DNA of 45,086 bases from Catenulispora pinistramenti (lineage in GTDB: Bacteria > Actinomycetota > Actinomycetes > Streptomycetales > Catenulisporaceae): positions 1-45,086 of the forward strand of contig NZ_JAAFYZ010000065.1 of NCBI RefSeq assembly GCF_018274385.1, read 5' to 3'. Positions 1 through 8,566 of this stretch are shown in pieces. The number at the start of each line of letters is the position of its first letter. Position 1 is the stretch's first letter. Below the pieces are notes generated by a model. It was given only the letters and a program-made list of their open reading frames with translations, made no database searches and was not told the DNA's origin. A program made the translations under genes and the position numbers.

Positions 1-366
1 TCTGACTTGCTGGAGTTGAAGAGGCCTGAGGTGGGGCGGGGTTGTGAACGCGCGAACCGGCAGCCGACAAACACACCCACCACCCCGAACCCCGAACCGG
101 CACAACTATGACCGAAGGCCGTAAAAAGCCTTGAAACCCACAGACTAACCGCAACCCGGCCAGCAACCTAGCGAAACCACCACGCCGACAACCTCCGCCC
201 AGGCCAAGTCATCACCAGGGCAAACGTTGCCTGATACGGCACTAGCGTGTCCCAGCACATCGGATCGCAGCCCGGCGGCGACAAGTAGCCGCCCGGCTTA
301 CGGCCCAGCGGCGAGAAGTGGCAGCCTGGCTCGCAGCCCGGCGGCGACAAGTAGCTGCCGCCCGGC
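1..366. other. Gene-poor left edge
   Basis: I see no supportable coding region here. Short open frames on both strands lack a ribosome-binding site and recognisable protein sequence. The stretch is less GC-rich than its surroundings up to about position 240. It has one weak stem (AAGGC/GCCTT, near 114-132). Its right part runs into the tandem repeat at 266-392. It probably holds the 3' untranslated region of the leftward repeat-protein gene and whatever separates it from a gene outside the window. Confidence 0.5.
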
Positions 367-392
367 TCACAACCCAGCAGTGACAAGCAGCC
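266..392. repeat. Degenerate tandem repeat, about 33-37 bp unit, nearly 4 copies
   Basis: Four adjacent units share a core like CAGCCCGGCGGCGACAAGTA. Units 1 and 3 (from 266 and from 332) are almost identical over 24 bases; units 2 and 4 are diverged. The array crosses the stop codon (367-369, leftward strand) of the HEAT-like gene, so unit 4 encodes its last residues and the others lie just downstream. This looks like a minisatellite at the gene's 3' end. Confidence 0.65.
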
Positions 393-1776
393 GGTCCATC
401 TCGTCGACCGGCAGGTGCGGCGAGGCCGCGGCGGCGTGCACCACGTGCTCGCAGTCGTCGCAGAGCAGGGCGATCAGGTTCGGCGTCGGCAGGCTTCGGT
501 GCCCGGCCACGGCGGCGCGTACCGAGGCCTCGGGGTCCTTGGCCAGTGCCACGGCCAGGTCGGCTGGCAGGTCCGGGTCGTCGCAGGCCATTGCCCGCAG
601 GCGTGGCTCGGCGTCCACGGCGAACCGGCGCAGTGTCTCGGCGGGGTGGGTGAGGACCGGCTCGTACTCCCACCACATGCTCAGCCGGTCCCAGTGGTGC
701 GCGCGCTCGATCCGCTCGGCGCGTTGCGGGTCGACCAGGTGCGGCGCGGTGTGGACCATGGTGATGCGGACCTGTTCGTCCGGGTCGTCCAGCAGTTTGC
801 GGACGGCCTCGATCGGCAGTTCGGTGCTGCGGGCGGCCGCGGCGCGGAAGCAGGGGTAGGGGGAGTCGACGTGCCGCTCGGCCTCGGCGGTGACCCAGGC
901 CGGTCGCAGTGTGCTGAGTGCGGAGTCGGCTTGCAGGTACTCGAAGACCAGGCTGTAGCCGTCGTCGGCGGCGATCAGGTCGTCCAGGGTCGGGGCGTTC
1001 TCGGTGATGTCGGCGTGGATCGCCGCGCGCACCGCCTCGGGGGTGTCCGGCCGGGCGAAGATCGCCAGTCGGACGACTGGACTGGGATCCCGAGTAAGGA
1101 CGTTGAGCATGGGGTCCGGCAGGTCCGGGCGCGCGGCCAGGCCGGCCCGCACCTCGCTGTCCGGATCCCGGGCCAGGAGATCGATCAGGGCCTCGTCGAG
1201 GTCGAGGTGGCCGAAGTAGGCGCAGAAGGCCGCGGAGCGGACCCGCTCGTCCGGGTCGCCCAGCAGCACGTCGCGGACGTTGGCCGGGGCCTGGGCCCAC
1301 CACCGTGCCAGCATGACGCGGATCTGCGGCTCCGGGTCGGCGGCCAGCCGGGCGCGCAGGTCGGCCGGGACGCCCTCGGTGCGGGCCAGGGTCTCGCGGA
1401 CCTCGCGGGCCGGATCGTCGATCAGCGTCTCGAACAGTCGGCGGCCGGCGTCCTTCGGGGTCTCCGGGCAGATCCGGCCGTCGCCGCCGACGATCACCGC
1501 GGCCCGGATCCCCGGCTCCCGGTGCCGGGCCAGCACCGTGCGGAACCGGTGGCACAGCCACGGGTTCAGCGCGAGTGCGTGCACCTGCCAGCGGTCGTCG
1601 CGACCGATGATCTCGGCGACCATGGCATCGGTCAGGTCCGGCCGTTCGGCCACCGCTTGCAGCGCGCGCGGTCGGGCGAGCAGCCGGAACACCATGTCCG
1701 GCGGCAGCGCCGGATTCTCCGCGAGGCCTTTGACCGCCTCCAAAACCGTGACATCGCGCGGCCCATCCCCGGCCAT
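367..1776 (-). CDS. HEAT/leucine-rich-variant repeat protein
   Basis: This 469-residue protein is built almost entirely from helical repeats. Segments such as DPxxxVRxAxAxxPxLP recur roughly every 22-35 residues from about residue 20 to the C-terminus, the pattern of HEAT or LRV (leucine-rich variant) repeat proteins. No signal peptide, membrane segment or catalytic motif is visible, so a soluble scaffold or binding role is inferred; the partner is unknown. The ATG at 1774-1776 has a GGGGA Shine-Dalgarno six bases upstream. The gene stands alone on the left strand, divergent from the ABC exporter, with inverted repeats in the shared upstream region. Its last codons run into the tandem repeat at 266-392, so the C-terminal few residues may vary between strains. 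The repeat class is fairly sure; the function is not known. Confidence 0.85.
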   Translation of the reverse strand: MAGDGPRDVTVLEAVKGLAENPALPPDMVFRLLARPRALQAVAERPDLTDAMVAEIIGRDDRWQVHALALNPWLCHRFRTVLARHREPGIRAAVIVGGDGRICPETPKDAGRRLFETLIDDPAREVRETLARTEGVPADLRARLAADPEPQIRVMLARWWAQAPANVRDVLLGDPDERVRSAAFCAYFGHLDLDEALIDLLARDPDSEVRAGLAARPDLPDPMLNVLTRDPSPVVRLAIFARPDTPEAVRAAIHADITENAPTLDDLIAADDGYSLVFEYLQADSALSTLRPAWVTAEAERHVDSPYPCFRAAAARSTELPIEAVRKLLDDPDEQVRITMVHTAPHLVDPQRAERIERAHHWDRLSMWWEYEPVLTHPAETLRRFAVDAEPRLRAMACDDPDLPADLAVALAKDPEASVRAAVAGHRSLPTPNLIALLCDDCEHVVHAAAASPHLPVDEMDRLLVTAGL

Positions 1777-1836
1777 GTCGTCCCCGTCCTTCCGCCCCGC
1801 GACCCCCGTCGCGGGTTTCCCTTCAGGAGCTGCTGC

Positions 1837-1875
1837 ACTACGAGCAACCCCACCGCTCGTCGTACTTCGTAGTAC
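1837..1875. promoter_or_regulatory. Cluster of competing inverted repeats
   Basis: Three overlapping inverted repeats sit here: ACGAGC (1840-1845) with GCTCGT (1855-1860); ACTACGA (1837-1843) with TCGTAGT (1867-1873); and GTACT (1862-1866) with AGTAC (1871-1875). The first two cannot form together. Lying 60-100 bases upstream of the leftward start, they could be an operator or a leader-RNA switch. No known regulator site was recognised. Confidence 0.35.
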
Positions 1876-2077
1876 CCGTACATACGTGCGAGTAACGTGG
1901 CGTCGGCCACGCTGGCCCGGCCCCGAGGCGTTCCGGTCAGGACAAGGTCGGCGTGTGGCAGCTTCGTCACTGATCGTAGAGTGTGCCCCTCGCGGTCCGG
2001 TCCCGATCGTCGCAATGTCCCCAACAAACCGGGAGTAATACCCGCGCCTATGGAATGGGGTTTACCCGACCCGGTGT

Positions 2078-2106
2078 TGTCCGCCAGAGTGGAAGCCGGG
2101 TAGGGA
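2078..2106 (+). promoter_or_regulatory. Candidate promoter of the ABC exporter operon
   Basis: TTGTCC (2078-2083) and TAGGGA (2101-2106) are 17 bases apart, a fair fit to a housekeeping actinobacterial promoter (TTGACN, TANNNT). The last -10 base is A rather than T. It would give a leader of about 18 bases before the TTG start. Confidence 0.35.
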
Positions 2107-2131
2107 GTCGGCGTGACATGGGTGGGATGAG

Positions 2132-3961
2132 TTGAGCACGGAGAGTTTACAGACGGCTGCGCGGACGCAGAAATCGATCCTCAGACGGGGATTCGGGTTG
2201 CTCGGCGTGGCGATCCGGACCGAGCCGCGGGTGTTCGCCGCTGCGGTCGGCGGCAGCGCGGTGTACGGGATCATGACGGTCGGCGCGGCCTCGGCGGTCG
2301 GCTGGGCCACCGACCACGCGGTGCTGCCGGCGTTCCGGGCCGGGAAGGTGCCGGTCGGGGCGACCGTCACGGCCGGGCTGCTGATCCTGGGCGTGGCGCT
2401 GGCCAAGGTGATGGGCATCATCGGGCGGCGGCTGCTGGCCGGGGTGATGCAGTTCCGGCTGCAGTCGCGCTACCGGCGCGCCGTCTCCGAGCGCTACCTG
2501 CAACTCCCGCTGTCCTGGCACCGGCGCCACCCCACCGGCCAGCTGCTGTCCAACGCCGGTTCGGACGTGGACATGACCTGGCAGTTCATCGCGCCGCTGC
2601 CGATGTCGCTCGGGGTGCTGATCATGATGGTCGCGGCCCTGGTGTCGATGGTGCTCACCGATCCGGTGCTGGCCATCGTCGGCTTCCTGCTGTTCCCGGC
2701 GATCATCGTGCTCAACACCGTCTACCAGCGCTTCGCCGCGCCCCGGCTGGCCGCGGCGCAGGAGATGCGGGCCGGGGTCGCCGAGATCGCCCACGAGTCC
2801 TTCGACGGCGGCCTGGTCGTGAAGACCCTGGGCCGCGAGGACGTGGAGACCGCGCGCTTCGCCGTCGCCGCCGACCAGCTGCGGGACGCCAACATCGCCG
2901 CCGGCCGGGCCCGGGCCTTCTTCGATCCGGCGCTGGAGGCCGTCCCCAACTTCGGGGTGCTGGTCGCGCTGCTGGTCGGCACCTCCCGGGTGGCCTCCGG
3001 CGCGATCCAGGCCGGGCAGGTCGTGCAGGTCGCCTACCTGATCACGCTGCTGGCCTTCCCGCTGCGGGCGATCGGCTGGGTGCTGGGCGAGCTGCCGCGC
3101 TCGGTGGTCGGCTACGCCCGGGTCAAGGCCGTGCTCGACGCGCGCGGCGACATGTCTTACGGCACCGCCCAGGCGCCGGCCGCCGGCGCCGCCGACGTCC
3201 GGTTGGAGCACGTCAGCTTCGGCTACGCCGGCCAGGAGATCCTGCGCGACGTCGACCTGAGCCTGCGGCCCGGCTCGACCGTGGCGCTGGTCGGGCCGAC
3301 CGGCGCCGGCAAGTCCACGCTCACCGGGCTGCTGGCCAGGCTCTCCGATCCGGACAGCGGCAGCGTCCGGCTGGACGGCACCGACGTCCGGGAGTTCGCC
3401 CGCGGCCAGATCCCGGCCCAGGTCTCGCTGGTCCCGCAGCAGACCTTCCTGTTCGCCGACAGCATCCGCGACAACATCCGGCTGGACCGCGACGCCGACG
3501 ACGAGCAGGTCTGGGCCGCGCTGCGGCTGGCCCAGGCCGACCGGTTCGTCAAGCGGCTGCCCGAGGGCCTGGACTCGGTCATCGGCGAGCGCGGCGCGAC
3601 CCTGTCCGGCGGCCAGCGGCAGCGGCTGGCGCTGGCCAGAGCCCTGATCCGGCAGCCCCGGCTGCTGATCCTGGACGACTGCACGGCCAGCGTGGACCCG
3701 CAGGTCGAGGCCGCGATCCTGGGCGGGCTCCGAGAAGCCGCCGGCGAGGGCACGCTGGCCAGCACGGTCCTGGTCGTCGCCTACCGCAAGGCCACGATCG
3801 CGCTGGCCGACGAGGTGGTCTACGTCGAGCGCGGCCGGATCATCGACCACGGCCCGCACCTGGAGCTGGTCGAGCGCTGCGAAGGCTACCGCGACCTGAT
3901 CACCGCCTATGAACGCGACCACGACGAGCGCGACAGCGCCCTGCAGGAGGTCGGGACATGA
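2132..3961 (+). CDS. ABC exporter subunit with degenerate ATP site (TMD-NBD half-transporter)
   Basis: This 609-residue half-transporter has an N-terminal six-helix membrane domain (about 30-320) and a C-terminal ATPase. Walker A is GPTGAGKST at 388-396 and the signature LSGGQ is at 491-495. The Walker B ends Asp515-Asp516, where the catalytic residue is normally Glu, and the switch-loop His is Tyr551 (VAYRKAT). These are hallmarks of the degenerate partner in heterodimeric type IV exporters. It overlaps the next gene by four bases (ATGA), so the pair very likely forms one transporter. The TTG start at 2132 is the only one in frame before the membrane domain and follows GGGATGA closely. Codon 6 is TTA, rare in high-GC actinobacteria. 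The substrate (drug, lipid or peptide) cannot be told. Confidence 0.93.
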   Translation: MSTESLQTAARTQKSILRRGFGLLGVAIRTEPRVFAAAVGGSAVYGIMTVGAASAVGWATDHAVLPAFRAGKVPVGATVTAGLLILGVALAKVMGIIGRRLLAGVMQFRLQSRYRRAVSERYLQLPLSWHRRHPTGQLLSNAGSDVDMTWQFIAPLPMSLGVLIMMVAALVSMVLTDPVLAIVGFLLFPAIIVLNTVYQRFAAPRLAAAQEMRAGVAEIAHESFDGGLVVKTLGREDVETARFAVAADQLRDANIAAGRARAFFDPALEAVPNFGVLVALLVGTSRVASGAIQAGQVVQVAYLITLLAFPLRAIGWVLGELPRSVVGYARVKAVLDARGDMSYGTAQAPAAGAADVRLEHVSFGYAGQEILRDVDLSLRPGSTVALVGPTGAGKSTLTGLLARLSDPDSGSVRLDGTDVREFARGQIPAQVSLVPQQTFLFADSIRDNIRLDRDADDEQVWAALRLAQADRFVKRLPEGLDSVIGERGATLSGGQRQRLALARALIRQPRLLILDDCTASVDPQVEAAILGGLREAAGEGTLASTVLVVAYRKATIALADEVVYVERGRIIDHGPHLELVERCEGYRDLITAYERDHDERDSALQEVGT

Positions 3962-5799
3962 CCACCGCCACCGCCGACCTCGAATCCGACCTCGACGACG
4001 AGCAGACCTCCCCGGCCCCGGGCGGCTACCAGCTCCCCGAAGCCCTCGACGGCGGCTACGCGGTCCTGCGCCGCGGCGTCCGCCTGGCCCCGGCCTTCAC
4101 CAAGGGCCTGGGCCTGACCATCACCTTCGCGCTGATCGCCACGGTCGGCCGGATCGTGATCCCGCTGACCGTGCAGCAGAGCCTGGACCACGGCATCCTC
4201 GCCAAGGGCGGCCCGGACTACGGCGTGGTGCGCAACATGGTCGCGTTCAGCGCCGTGGCCGTGCTGGCCACGGCCGTGTCGGCCTACCTGATGAACTTCC
4301 GGCTCTACACCTCCAGCGAGCGCGGGCTGGCACAGGTGCGCACCAAGGCGTTCCGGCACATCCACGACCTGTCGCTGCTGCACCAGCAGACCGAGCAGCG
4401 CGGCGCCCTGGTCAGCCGGGTCACCAGCGACATCGACACGGTCACGGTGTTCATCCAGGAAGGCGGCATGCAGCTGTTCGTGGCCGCCGCCCAGGTGACG
4501 GTCGTGACCATCGTGATGGCCGTGTTCTCCTGGCAGCTGACCATCCTGGTCTGGATCTGCTTCGTGCCGCTGTTCCTGGTCATGCGCAAGATCCAGAAGC
4601 GGACCGGGCGCGCGTACCGCAAGGTGCGCCGGCGCTACGGCAAGATGCTCGGCGAGGTGTCCGAGGCGCTGGTCGGCGCCGACGTGCTGCGCGCCTACGG
4701 CATCGAGGACCGCGTCGGCGGGCGGATCGGCGCGGCGGTGGAGAACACCCGCGACTCGCAGGTGCGGACCCAGCGGCTGATCGTCATCACGTTCTCGATG
4801 GGCGAACTGGTCGTCGGCCTGGTCAACTCGGCGATCGTGGTGGTCGGCGTGCTGCTCGGGGTCGGCGGCCACCTGTCCGCCGGCGACCTGGCGGCGATGC
4901 TGTTCCTGGTGAACCTGTTCATCTCGCCGGTGCAGTTCGCCACCGAGATGCTGAACGAGGCGCAGAACGCGATCGCCGGCTGGCGCCGCATCGTCGGGCT
5001 GCTGGAGCAGCCGCCGGACGTGGTGGACCCGGGCACCGCCGGGGTGGCCCCGCCCGACGGCCCGCTCGGCGTCGGCTTCGAAGAGGTCGTGTTCGCCTAC
5101 CCCGGCGGCGCCCCGGTGCTGCACTCGCTGACCACGGAGATCACTGCGCGCACCAGGGTCGCGGTGGTCGGGGAGACCGGATCGGGCAAGACCACGTTCG
5201 CCAAGCTGCTGACCCGGCTGATGGATCCGAGTTCCGGCCGGATCCTGATCAACGGGGTGCCGTTGAAGGACATCGGCTTCGAGACACTGCGCTCCCGCAT
5301 GGTGATGGTGCCGCAGGACGGCTTCCTGTTCGACATGACGGTCGGCGACAACGTCCGCTACGGCAAGCCCGGCGCGAGCGACGCCGAGGTCCGGCGCGCG
5401 TTCGCGGACCTGGGCCTGACCGACTGGCTGGACGGACTGCCCCAAGGCCTGGCCACCCGGGTCGGCCAGCGCGGCGAGTCGCTGTCGGCGGGGGAGCGGC
5501 AGCTGGTCGCGCTGGCCCGGGCCTACATCGCCGATCCGGACCTGCTGGTGCTGGACGAGGCCACCTCGGCGGTGGACCCGGCGACCGAGGTGCGGATCAC
5601 GCGCGCGCTGGACGGGCTGACCCGTGGTCGGACCTCGATCGCGATCGCGCACCGGCTGTCGACCGCCGAGGCCGCCGACGAGGTGTTCGTGTTCGACGCC
5701 GGGGAGATCGTCGAGCGCGGGCCGCATCGGGAGCTGGTCGGGGCCGGCGGGGTGTATTCGGGTCTTTATGAGAGCTGGGCTCGGCAGCAGAGGTCTTGA
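3958..5799 (+). CDS. ABC exporter subunit with intact catalytic residues
   Basis: This 613-residue partner half-transporter has an N-terminal membrane domain (about 50-340) and a C-terminal ATPase. Walker A is GETGSGKTT at 405-413, Walker B ends Asp533-Glu534, and the switch His is His565. Its signature is LSAGE (509-513) instead of LSGGQ. Combined with the upstream protein, one composite site joins this protein's Walker A/B/His with the partner's canonical LSGGQ, and the other joins two altered halves. That asymmetry is known for TM287/288- and BmrCD-like exporters. The ATG at 3958 overlaps the upstream stop and follows CAGGAGG (3944-3950). The first 30 residues are acidic and probably disordered. 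Export of an unknown compound is inferred. Confidence 0.94.
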   Translation: MTTATADLESDLDDEQTSPAPGGYQLPEALDGGYAVLRRGVRLAPAFTKGLGLTITFALIATVGRIVIPLTVQQSLDHGILAKGGPDYGVVRNMVAFSAVAVLATAVSAYLMNFRLYTSSERGLAQVRTKAFRHIHDLSLLHQQTEQRGALVSRVTSDIDTVTVFIQEGGMQLFVAAAQVTVVTIVMAVFSWQLTILVWICFVPLFLVMRKIQKRTGRAYRKVRRRYGKMLGEVSEALVGADVLRAYGIEDRVGGRIGAAVENTRDSQVRTQRLIVITFSMGELVVGLVNSAIVVVGVLLGVGGHLSAGDLAAMLFLVNLFISPVQFATEMLNEAQNAIAGWRRIVGLLEQPPDVVDPGTAGVAPPDGPLGVGFEEVVFAYPGGAPVLHSLTTEITARTRVAVVGETGSGKTTFAKLLTRLMDPSSGRILINGVPLKDIGFETLRSRMVMVPQDGFLFDMTVGDNVRYGKPGASDAEVRRAFADLGLTDWLDGLPQGLATRVGQRGESLSAGERQLVALARAYIADPDLLVLDEATSAVDPATEVRITRALDGLTRGRTSIAIAHRLSTAEAADEVFVFDAGEIVERGPHRELVGAGGVYSGLYESWARQQRS

Positions 5800-5806
5800 G
5801 CGAGTC

Positions 5807-5836
5807 GGGCAGCAGGCGGCAGGGGTTCTGCTGCCC
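5807..5836 (+). terminator. Hairpin after the ABC exporter operon
   Basis: GGGCAGCAG (5807-5815) pairs perfectly with CTGCTGCCC (5828-5836) across a 12-base loop, eight bases after the exporter stop codon. There is no T-tract, as is common in high-GC actinobacteria. Confidence 0.55.
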
Positions 5837-5846
5837 AGGCGGCTCC

Positions 5847-5875
5847 GCGGTCAAGCGGTGGTGCCGCTTGACCGC
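5847..5875. terminator. Perfect 12-bp hairpin at the 3' end of the DUF1707 gene
   Basis: GCGGTCAAGCGG (5847-5858) pairs with CCGCTTGACCGC (5864-5875) around a TGGTG loop. It includes the stop codon of the leftward DUF1707 gene and faces the end of the exporter operon. It may stop transcription in both directions. There is no T-tract. Confidence 0.5.
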
Positions 5876-6477
5876 TCCGCCTCGTCCGGCGTCTCCCAGA
5901 CGGTCGTGACCGAGCCGTGCTTGTTCCGCCCGACCAGGTGGATGCGCAGCGTCTCCGGCGTGCCGTCGTCGGGGCCGTTGGTGATCGCCACGCTGCCGTG
6001 CCGTACCGACAGCTCGTTGGCGTCGACCACCATCCCCGGCGCGAGCACGAGCACCACGCCGTTGCCCCGGCCCTGGATCTCGACGATCAGCTCCGGCCCG
6101 GTCAGCACTGCTCGGGTCAGGTCCAGAGTCACGGTGCACCACAAGGTGCGCAGCACCAGCCGGTGCGGCAGCGTCCAGCGGCCCTCGCGGCGCACCGGGC
6201 CGTGCTTCTCCCGGATCAGCACCGACTCCACGGCCGGCCCCGCCGGCGCCGGAACCGCGGGCAGCGGACGCGCGGCGGCGCCGATCGCGACCAGATCCGC
6301 GGTCAGCGGCGCCAGCGCCTCGAAGGTGCGCGCCGCCAGCGCCTGCTCGACCCGCTCGTCATACTCCGCCGCGTCCAGCCGGCCGTCGGTGACCGCGGAC
6401 CGCAGCGTGTCGATGACCCGGTCGCGGTCCGCGTCGGACGCGCGCAGAACGGGTTGGCTGGACGGATCAGTCGACAT
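5851..6477 (-). CDS. DUF1707 domain protein with LiaF-like C-terminal part
   Basis: Residues about 11-55 carry the DUF1707 signature ([15 protein letters not shown], then [17 protein letters not shown]), a small helical domain common in actinobacteria. Residues about 85-195 look like the beta-rich C-terminal domain of LiaF/cell-wall-stress proteins (DUF2154-like); this second call is weaker. There is no membrane segment in the 208 residues, so it is probably cytoplasmic. The ATG at 6475-6477 is preceded by GGGAGAA. The gene is monocistronic and diverges from hisI. A perfect inverted repeat (6510-6528) overlaps its likely promoter and suggests repressor control. Function is not established for the family; a link to envelope stress is inferred. 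Confidence 0.85.
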   Translation of the reverse strand: MSTDPSSQPVLRASDADRDRVIDTLRSAVTDGRLDAAEYDERVEQALAARTFEALAPLTADLVAIGAAARPLPAVPAPAGPAVESVLIREKHGPVRREGRWTLPHRLVLRTLWCTVTLDLTRAVLTGPELIVEIQGRGNGVVLVLAPGMVVDANELSVRHGSVAITNGPDDGTPETLRIHLVGRNKHGSVTTVWETPDEAERSSGTTA

Positions 6478-6509
6478 TCGAGTTCTCCCGGCGCGGCGGC
6501 GATGACCCT

Positions 6510-6528
6510 CACGTTATATCGCAACGTG
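6510..6528 (-). promoter_or_regulatory. Palindromic operator over the DUF1707 promoter
   Basis: CACGTT (6510-6515) and AACGTG (6523-6528) flank an AT-rich centre, ATATCGC. On the leftward strand the centre reads GATATA, a plausible -10 box about 35 bases from the start codon. A dimeric repressor bound here would cover the promoter. The regulator is unknown. Confidence 0.4.
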
Positions 6529-6560
6529 GCCCCTGGCGGATCCCCGTCTGGCCCGCGGGC

Positions 6561-6572
6561 GACAATGGGTGC
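6561..6572 (+). promoter_or_regulatory. -10 box giving a likely leaderless hisI transcript
   Basis: GACAAT at 6561-6566 lies exactly six bases before the hisI ATG, and no Shine-Dalgarno is present. Transcription would begin at or next to the A of the ATG. No clear -35 box is visible. Confidence 0.5.
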
Positions 6573-7019
6573 ATGACCGACGAAGTCCCCGCCCCCGCCG
6601 CCACGCCGGGCCCTGTGCTCGCCCCCGCGATCGCCGCCCGGCTCAAGCGCGACGAGCACGGCCTGTTCGCCGCGATCGCGCAGCAGCACGACACCGGCGA
6701 GGTGCTGATGCTGGCGTGGATGGACGACGAGGCGCTGCGGCGCACGCTGGCCACCGGGCGGGTCACCTACTGGTCCCGGTCCCGGCGCGAGTACTGGACC
6801 AAGGGGGCCACGTCGGGGAACGTGCAGGTGCTGAAGTCCGCGGCGCTGGACTGCGACGGGGACGCGGTGCTGCTGAAGGTGGACCAGTCCGGCGGGGCCT
6901 GCCACACCGGGGACCGCACCTGCTTCGACGCCGGCGCGCTGCCGCTCGGGGCGACGGCGGGGAAGGTTGTGGGGGAGGCGTCTGCGTCGCAGGGCACTCT
7001 GGGAGAATCACCGGCATGA
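6573..7019 (+). CDS. hisI: Phosphoribosyl-AMP cyclohydrolase
   Basis: HisI opens the adenine ring of phosphoribosyl-AMP, the third step of histidine synthesis, using zinc and magnesium. The 148-residue protein has the family core [17 protein letters not shown]. The three zinc cysteines are Cys94, Cys110 and Cys117, in the LDCDGD and [10 protein letters not shown] motifs; the aspartates after Cys94 bind magnesium. The length is usual for the single-domain form, with about 20 extra Pro/Ala-rich residues at the N-terminus. The stop overlaps the trpE start by four bases (ATGA), coupling histidine and tryptophan genes as in other actinobacteria. The start lacks a Shine-Dalgarno and is probably leaderless. 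Confidence 0.97.
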   Translation: MTDEVPAPAATPGPVLAPAIAARLKRDEHGLFAAIAQQHDTGEVLMLAWMDDEALRRTLATGRVTYWSRSRREYWTKGATSGNVQVLKSAALDCDGDAVLLKVDQSGGACHTGDRTCFDAGALPLGATAGKVVGEASASQGTLGESPA

Positions 7020-8566
7020 CGGCCTTCCCCCCAGGGGTGGACACCCCGGACCTGCCGACCTTCCGCGAGCTGGCCGAGAACCGCCGGGTGATCCCGGTGG
7101 TGCGGCGGGTCCTGGCCGACGGCGAGACGCCGGTCGGGCTGTACCGCAAGCTCGCCGGGGAACGGCCCGGCACCTTCCTGCTGGAGTCGGCCGAGCGCGG
7201 CATCTGGTCGCGCTACTCCTTCGTCGGCGTCAGCACCGGCGCCGCGCTGAGCGAGCAGGACGGCGCCGCGCACTGGATCGGCGAGCCGCCGGTCGGGCTG
7301 CCGACCGAGGGCGACCCGATGGACGTGCTGCGCCAGAGCCTGGAACTGCTGCACACCCCGCGGCTGCCGGGCCTGCCGCCGCTGACCGGCGGCCTGGTCG
7401 GCTACCTGGGCTACGACGCCGTGCGCCGCCTGGAACGGCTGCCGGAACTGGCCAAGGACGACCTGCGCATCCCGGAGCTGACCTTCCTGCTCAGCCTGGA
7501 CCTGGCGGTCCTGGACCATGCCGACGGCTCGGTGTGGCTGATCGCCAACGTGGTCAACCACGACAACCTGCCCTCCGGCGTGGAGGCCGCTTATGCGCGC
7601 GCCGTGGAGCGGCTGGACGCGATGACCGCCGCGCTGAACGCGCCGGTGGTGAACGTGCCGCTGGTCTACGACCCGGCCGCGGCGCCGTCGTTCAGCGCCA
7701 ACCGCACCTCCGAGGACTACCGCGAGACGGTGCTGCGCTGCATCGAGGAGATCAAGTCCGGCGAGGCCTTCCAGATCGTGGTGAGCCAGCGGTTCGAGGC
7801 CGAGGTGAAGGCCTCGGCGCTGGACGTCTACCGGGTGCTGCGCGCGACGAATCCGAGCCCGTACATGTACCTGCTGCGGGTCCCGGGCCCGGACGGCACC
7901 GGAGCCGACGGCTTCGACATCGTCGGCTCCTCGCCCGAGGCGCTGGTGAAGGTCACCGAGGGCCGCGCCATGCTGCACCCGATCGCCGGCACCCGCCCGC
8001 GCGGGGCGGACCCGGAGCAGGACGCGCAACTGGCCGCCGACCTGCTGGCCGACCCCAAGGAGCGGGCCGAGCACCTGATGCTGGTCGACCTCGGCCGCAA
8101 CGACCTGGGCCGGATCGCCGCGCCGGGCTCGGTGGAGGTCGTGGACTTCATGGCGGTCGAGCGCTACAGCCACGTCATGCACATCGTCTCCACGGTGATC
8201 GGCGAGCTGGCGCCGGGCAAGACCGCCTTCGACGCGGTCAGCGCGACCTTCCCGGCCGGGACCCTGTCCGGCGCCCCGAAGCCGCGCGCGATGGAGATCA
8301 TCGAGCACAACGAGCCGACCCGGCGCGGCCTGTACGGCGGCATCGTCGGCTACCTGGACTTCGCCGGCGACGCCGACACCGCGATCGCGATCCGCACGGT
8401 GCTGATCCGCGACGGTATGGCGTATGTGCAGGCCGGCGCGGGGATCGTGGCCGACTCCGACCCGGCCGCGGAGGACCAGGAGTGCCGGAACAAGGCGATG
8501 GCGGTGCTGAAGGCGGTCGCGGTCGCCGGGACGCTGCGCTCGGCCGTCGGGGAGGATGCACGGTGA
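7016..8566 (+). CDS. trpE: Anthranilate synthase component I
   Basis: TrpE converts chorismate to anthranilate, the committed step of tryptophan synthesis, using ammonia from the TrpG glutaminase, which is not in this window. The 516-residue protein has the LLES feedback-inhibition motif near residue 57 ([17 protein letters not shown]) and the chorismate-binding set: [37 protein letters not shown] and [10 protein letters not shown]. The ATG at 7016 overlaps the hisI stop and follows GGGAG. It is followed, with a GTGA overlap, by the tryptophan membrane protein. Tryptophan feedback control is expected from the LLES motif. TrpG is not fused. Confidence 0.97.
   Translation: MTAFPPGVDTPDLPTFRELAENRRVIPVVRRVLADGETPVGLYRKLAGERPGTFLLESAERGIWSRYSFVGVSTGAALSEQDGAAHWIGEPPVGLPTEGDPMDVLRQSLELLHTPRLPGLPPLTGGLVGYLGYDAVRRLERLPELAKDDLRIPELTFLLSLDLAVLDHADGSVWLIANVVNHDNLPSGVEAAYARAVERLDAMTAALNAPVVNVPLVYDPAAAPSFSANRTSEDYRETVLRCIEEIKSGEAFQIVVSQRFEAEVKASALDVYRVLRATNPSPYMYLLRVPGPDGTGADGFDIVGSSPEALVKVTEGRAMLHPIAGTRPRGADPEQDAQLAADLLADPKERAEHLMLVDLGRNDLGRIAAPGSVEVVDFMAVERYSHVMHIVSTVIGELAPGKTAFDAVSATFPAGTLSGAPKPRAMEIIEHNEPTRRGLYGGIVGYLDFAGDADTAIAIRTVLIRDGMAYVQAGAGIVADSDPAAEDQECRNKAMAVLKAVAVAGTLRSAVGEDAR

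Larger units (their letters stand above)
1777..2131. other. Divergent intergenic region
   Basis: These 355 bases separate the leftward HEAT-like gene from the rightward ABC exporter. Overlapping open frames on both strands look like GC-bias artefacts. The region holds the inverted-repeat cluster at 1837-1875 and a candidate rightward promoter at 2078-2106. Confidence 0.6.

Noticed and set aside
168-386. Leftward 72-residue frame with Gly-Cys-Glu-Pro repeats
   Set aside because: It is the tandem DNA repeat read in another frame, begins with TTG without a ribosome site and overlaps the end of the HEAT-like gene.
227-2103. Rightward open frames opposite the HEAT-like gene
   Set aside because: Their composition is Arg/Ala/Ser-rich shadow sequence. 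The leftward frame has clear helical repeats and a good start.
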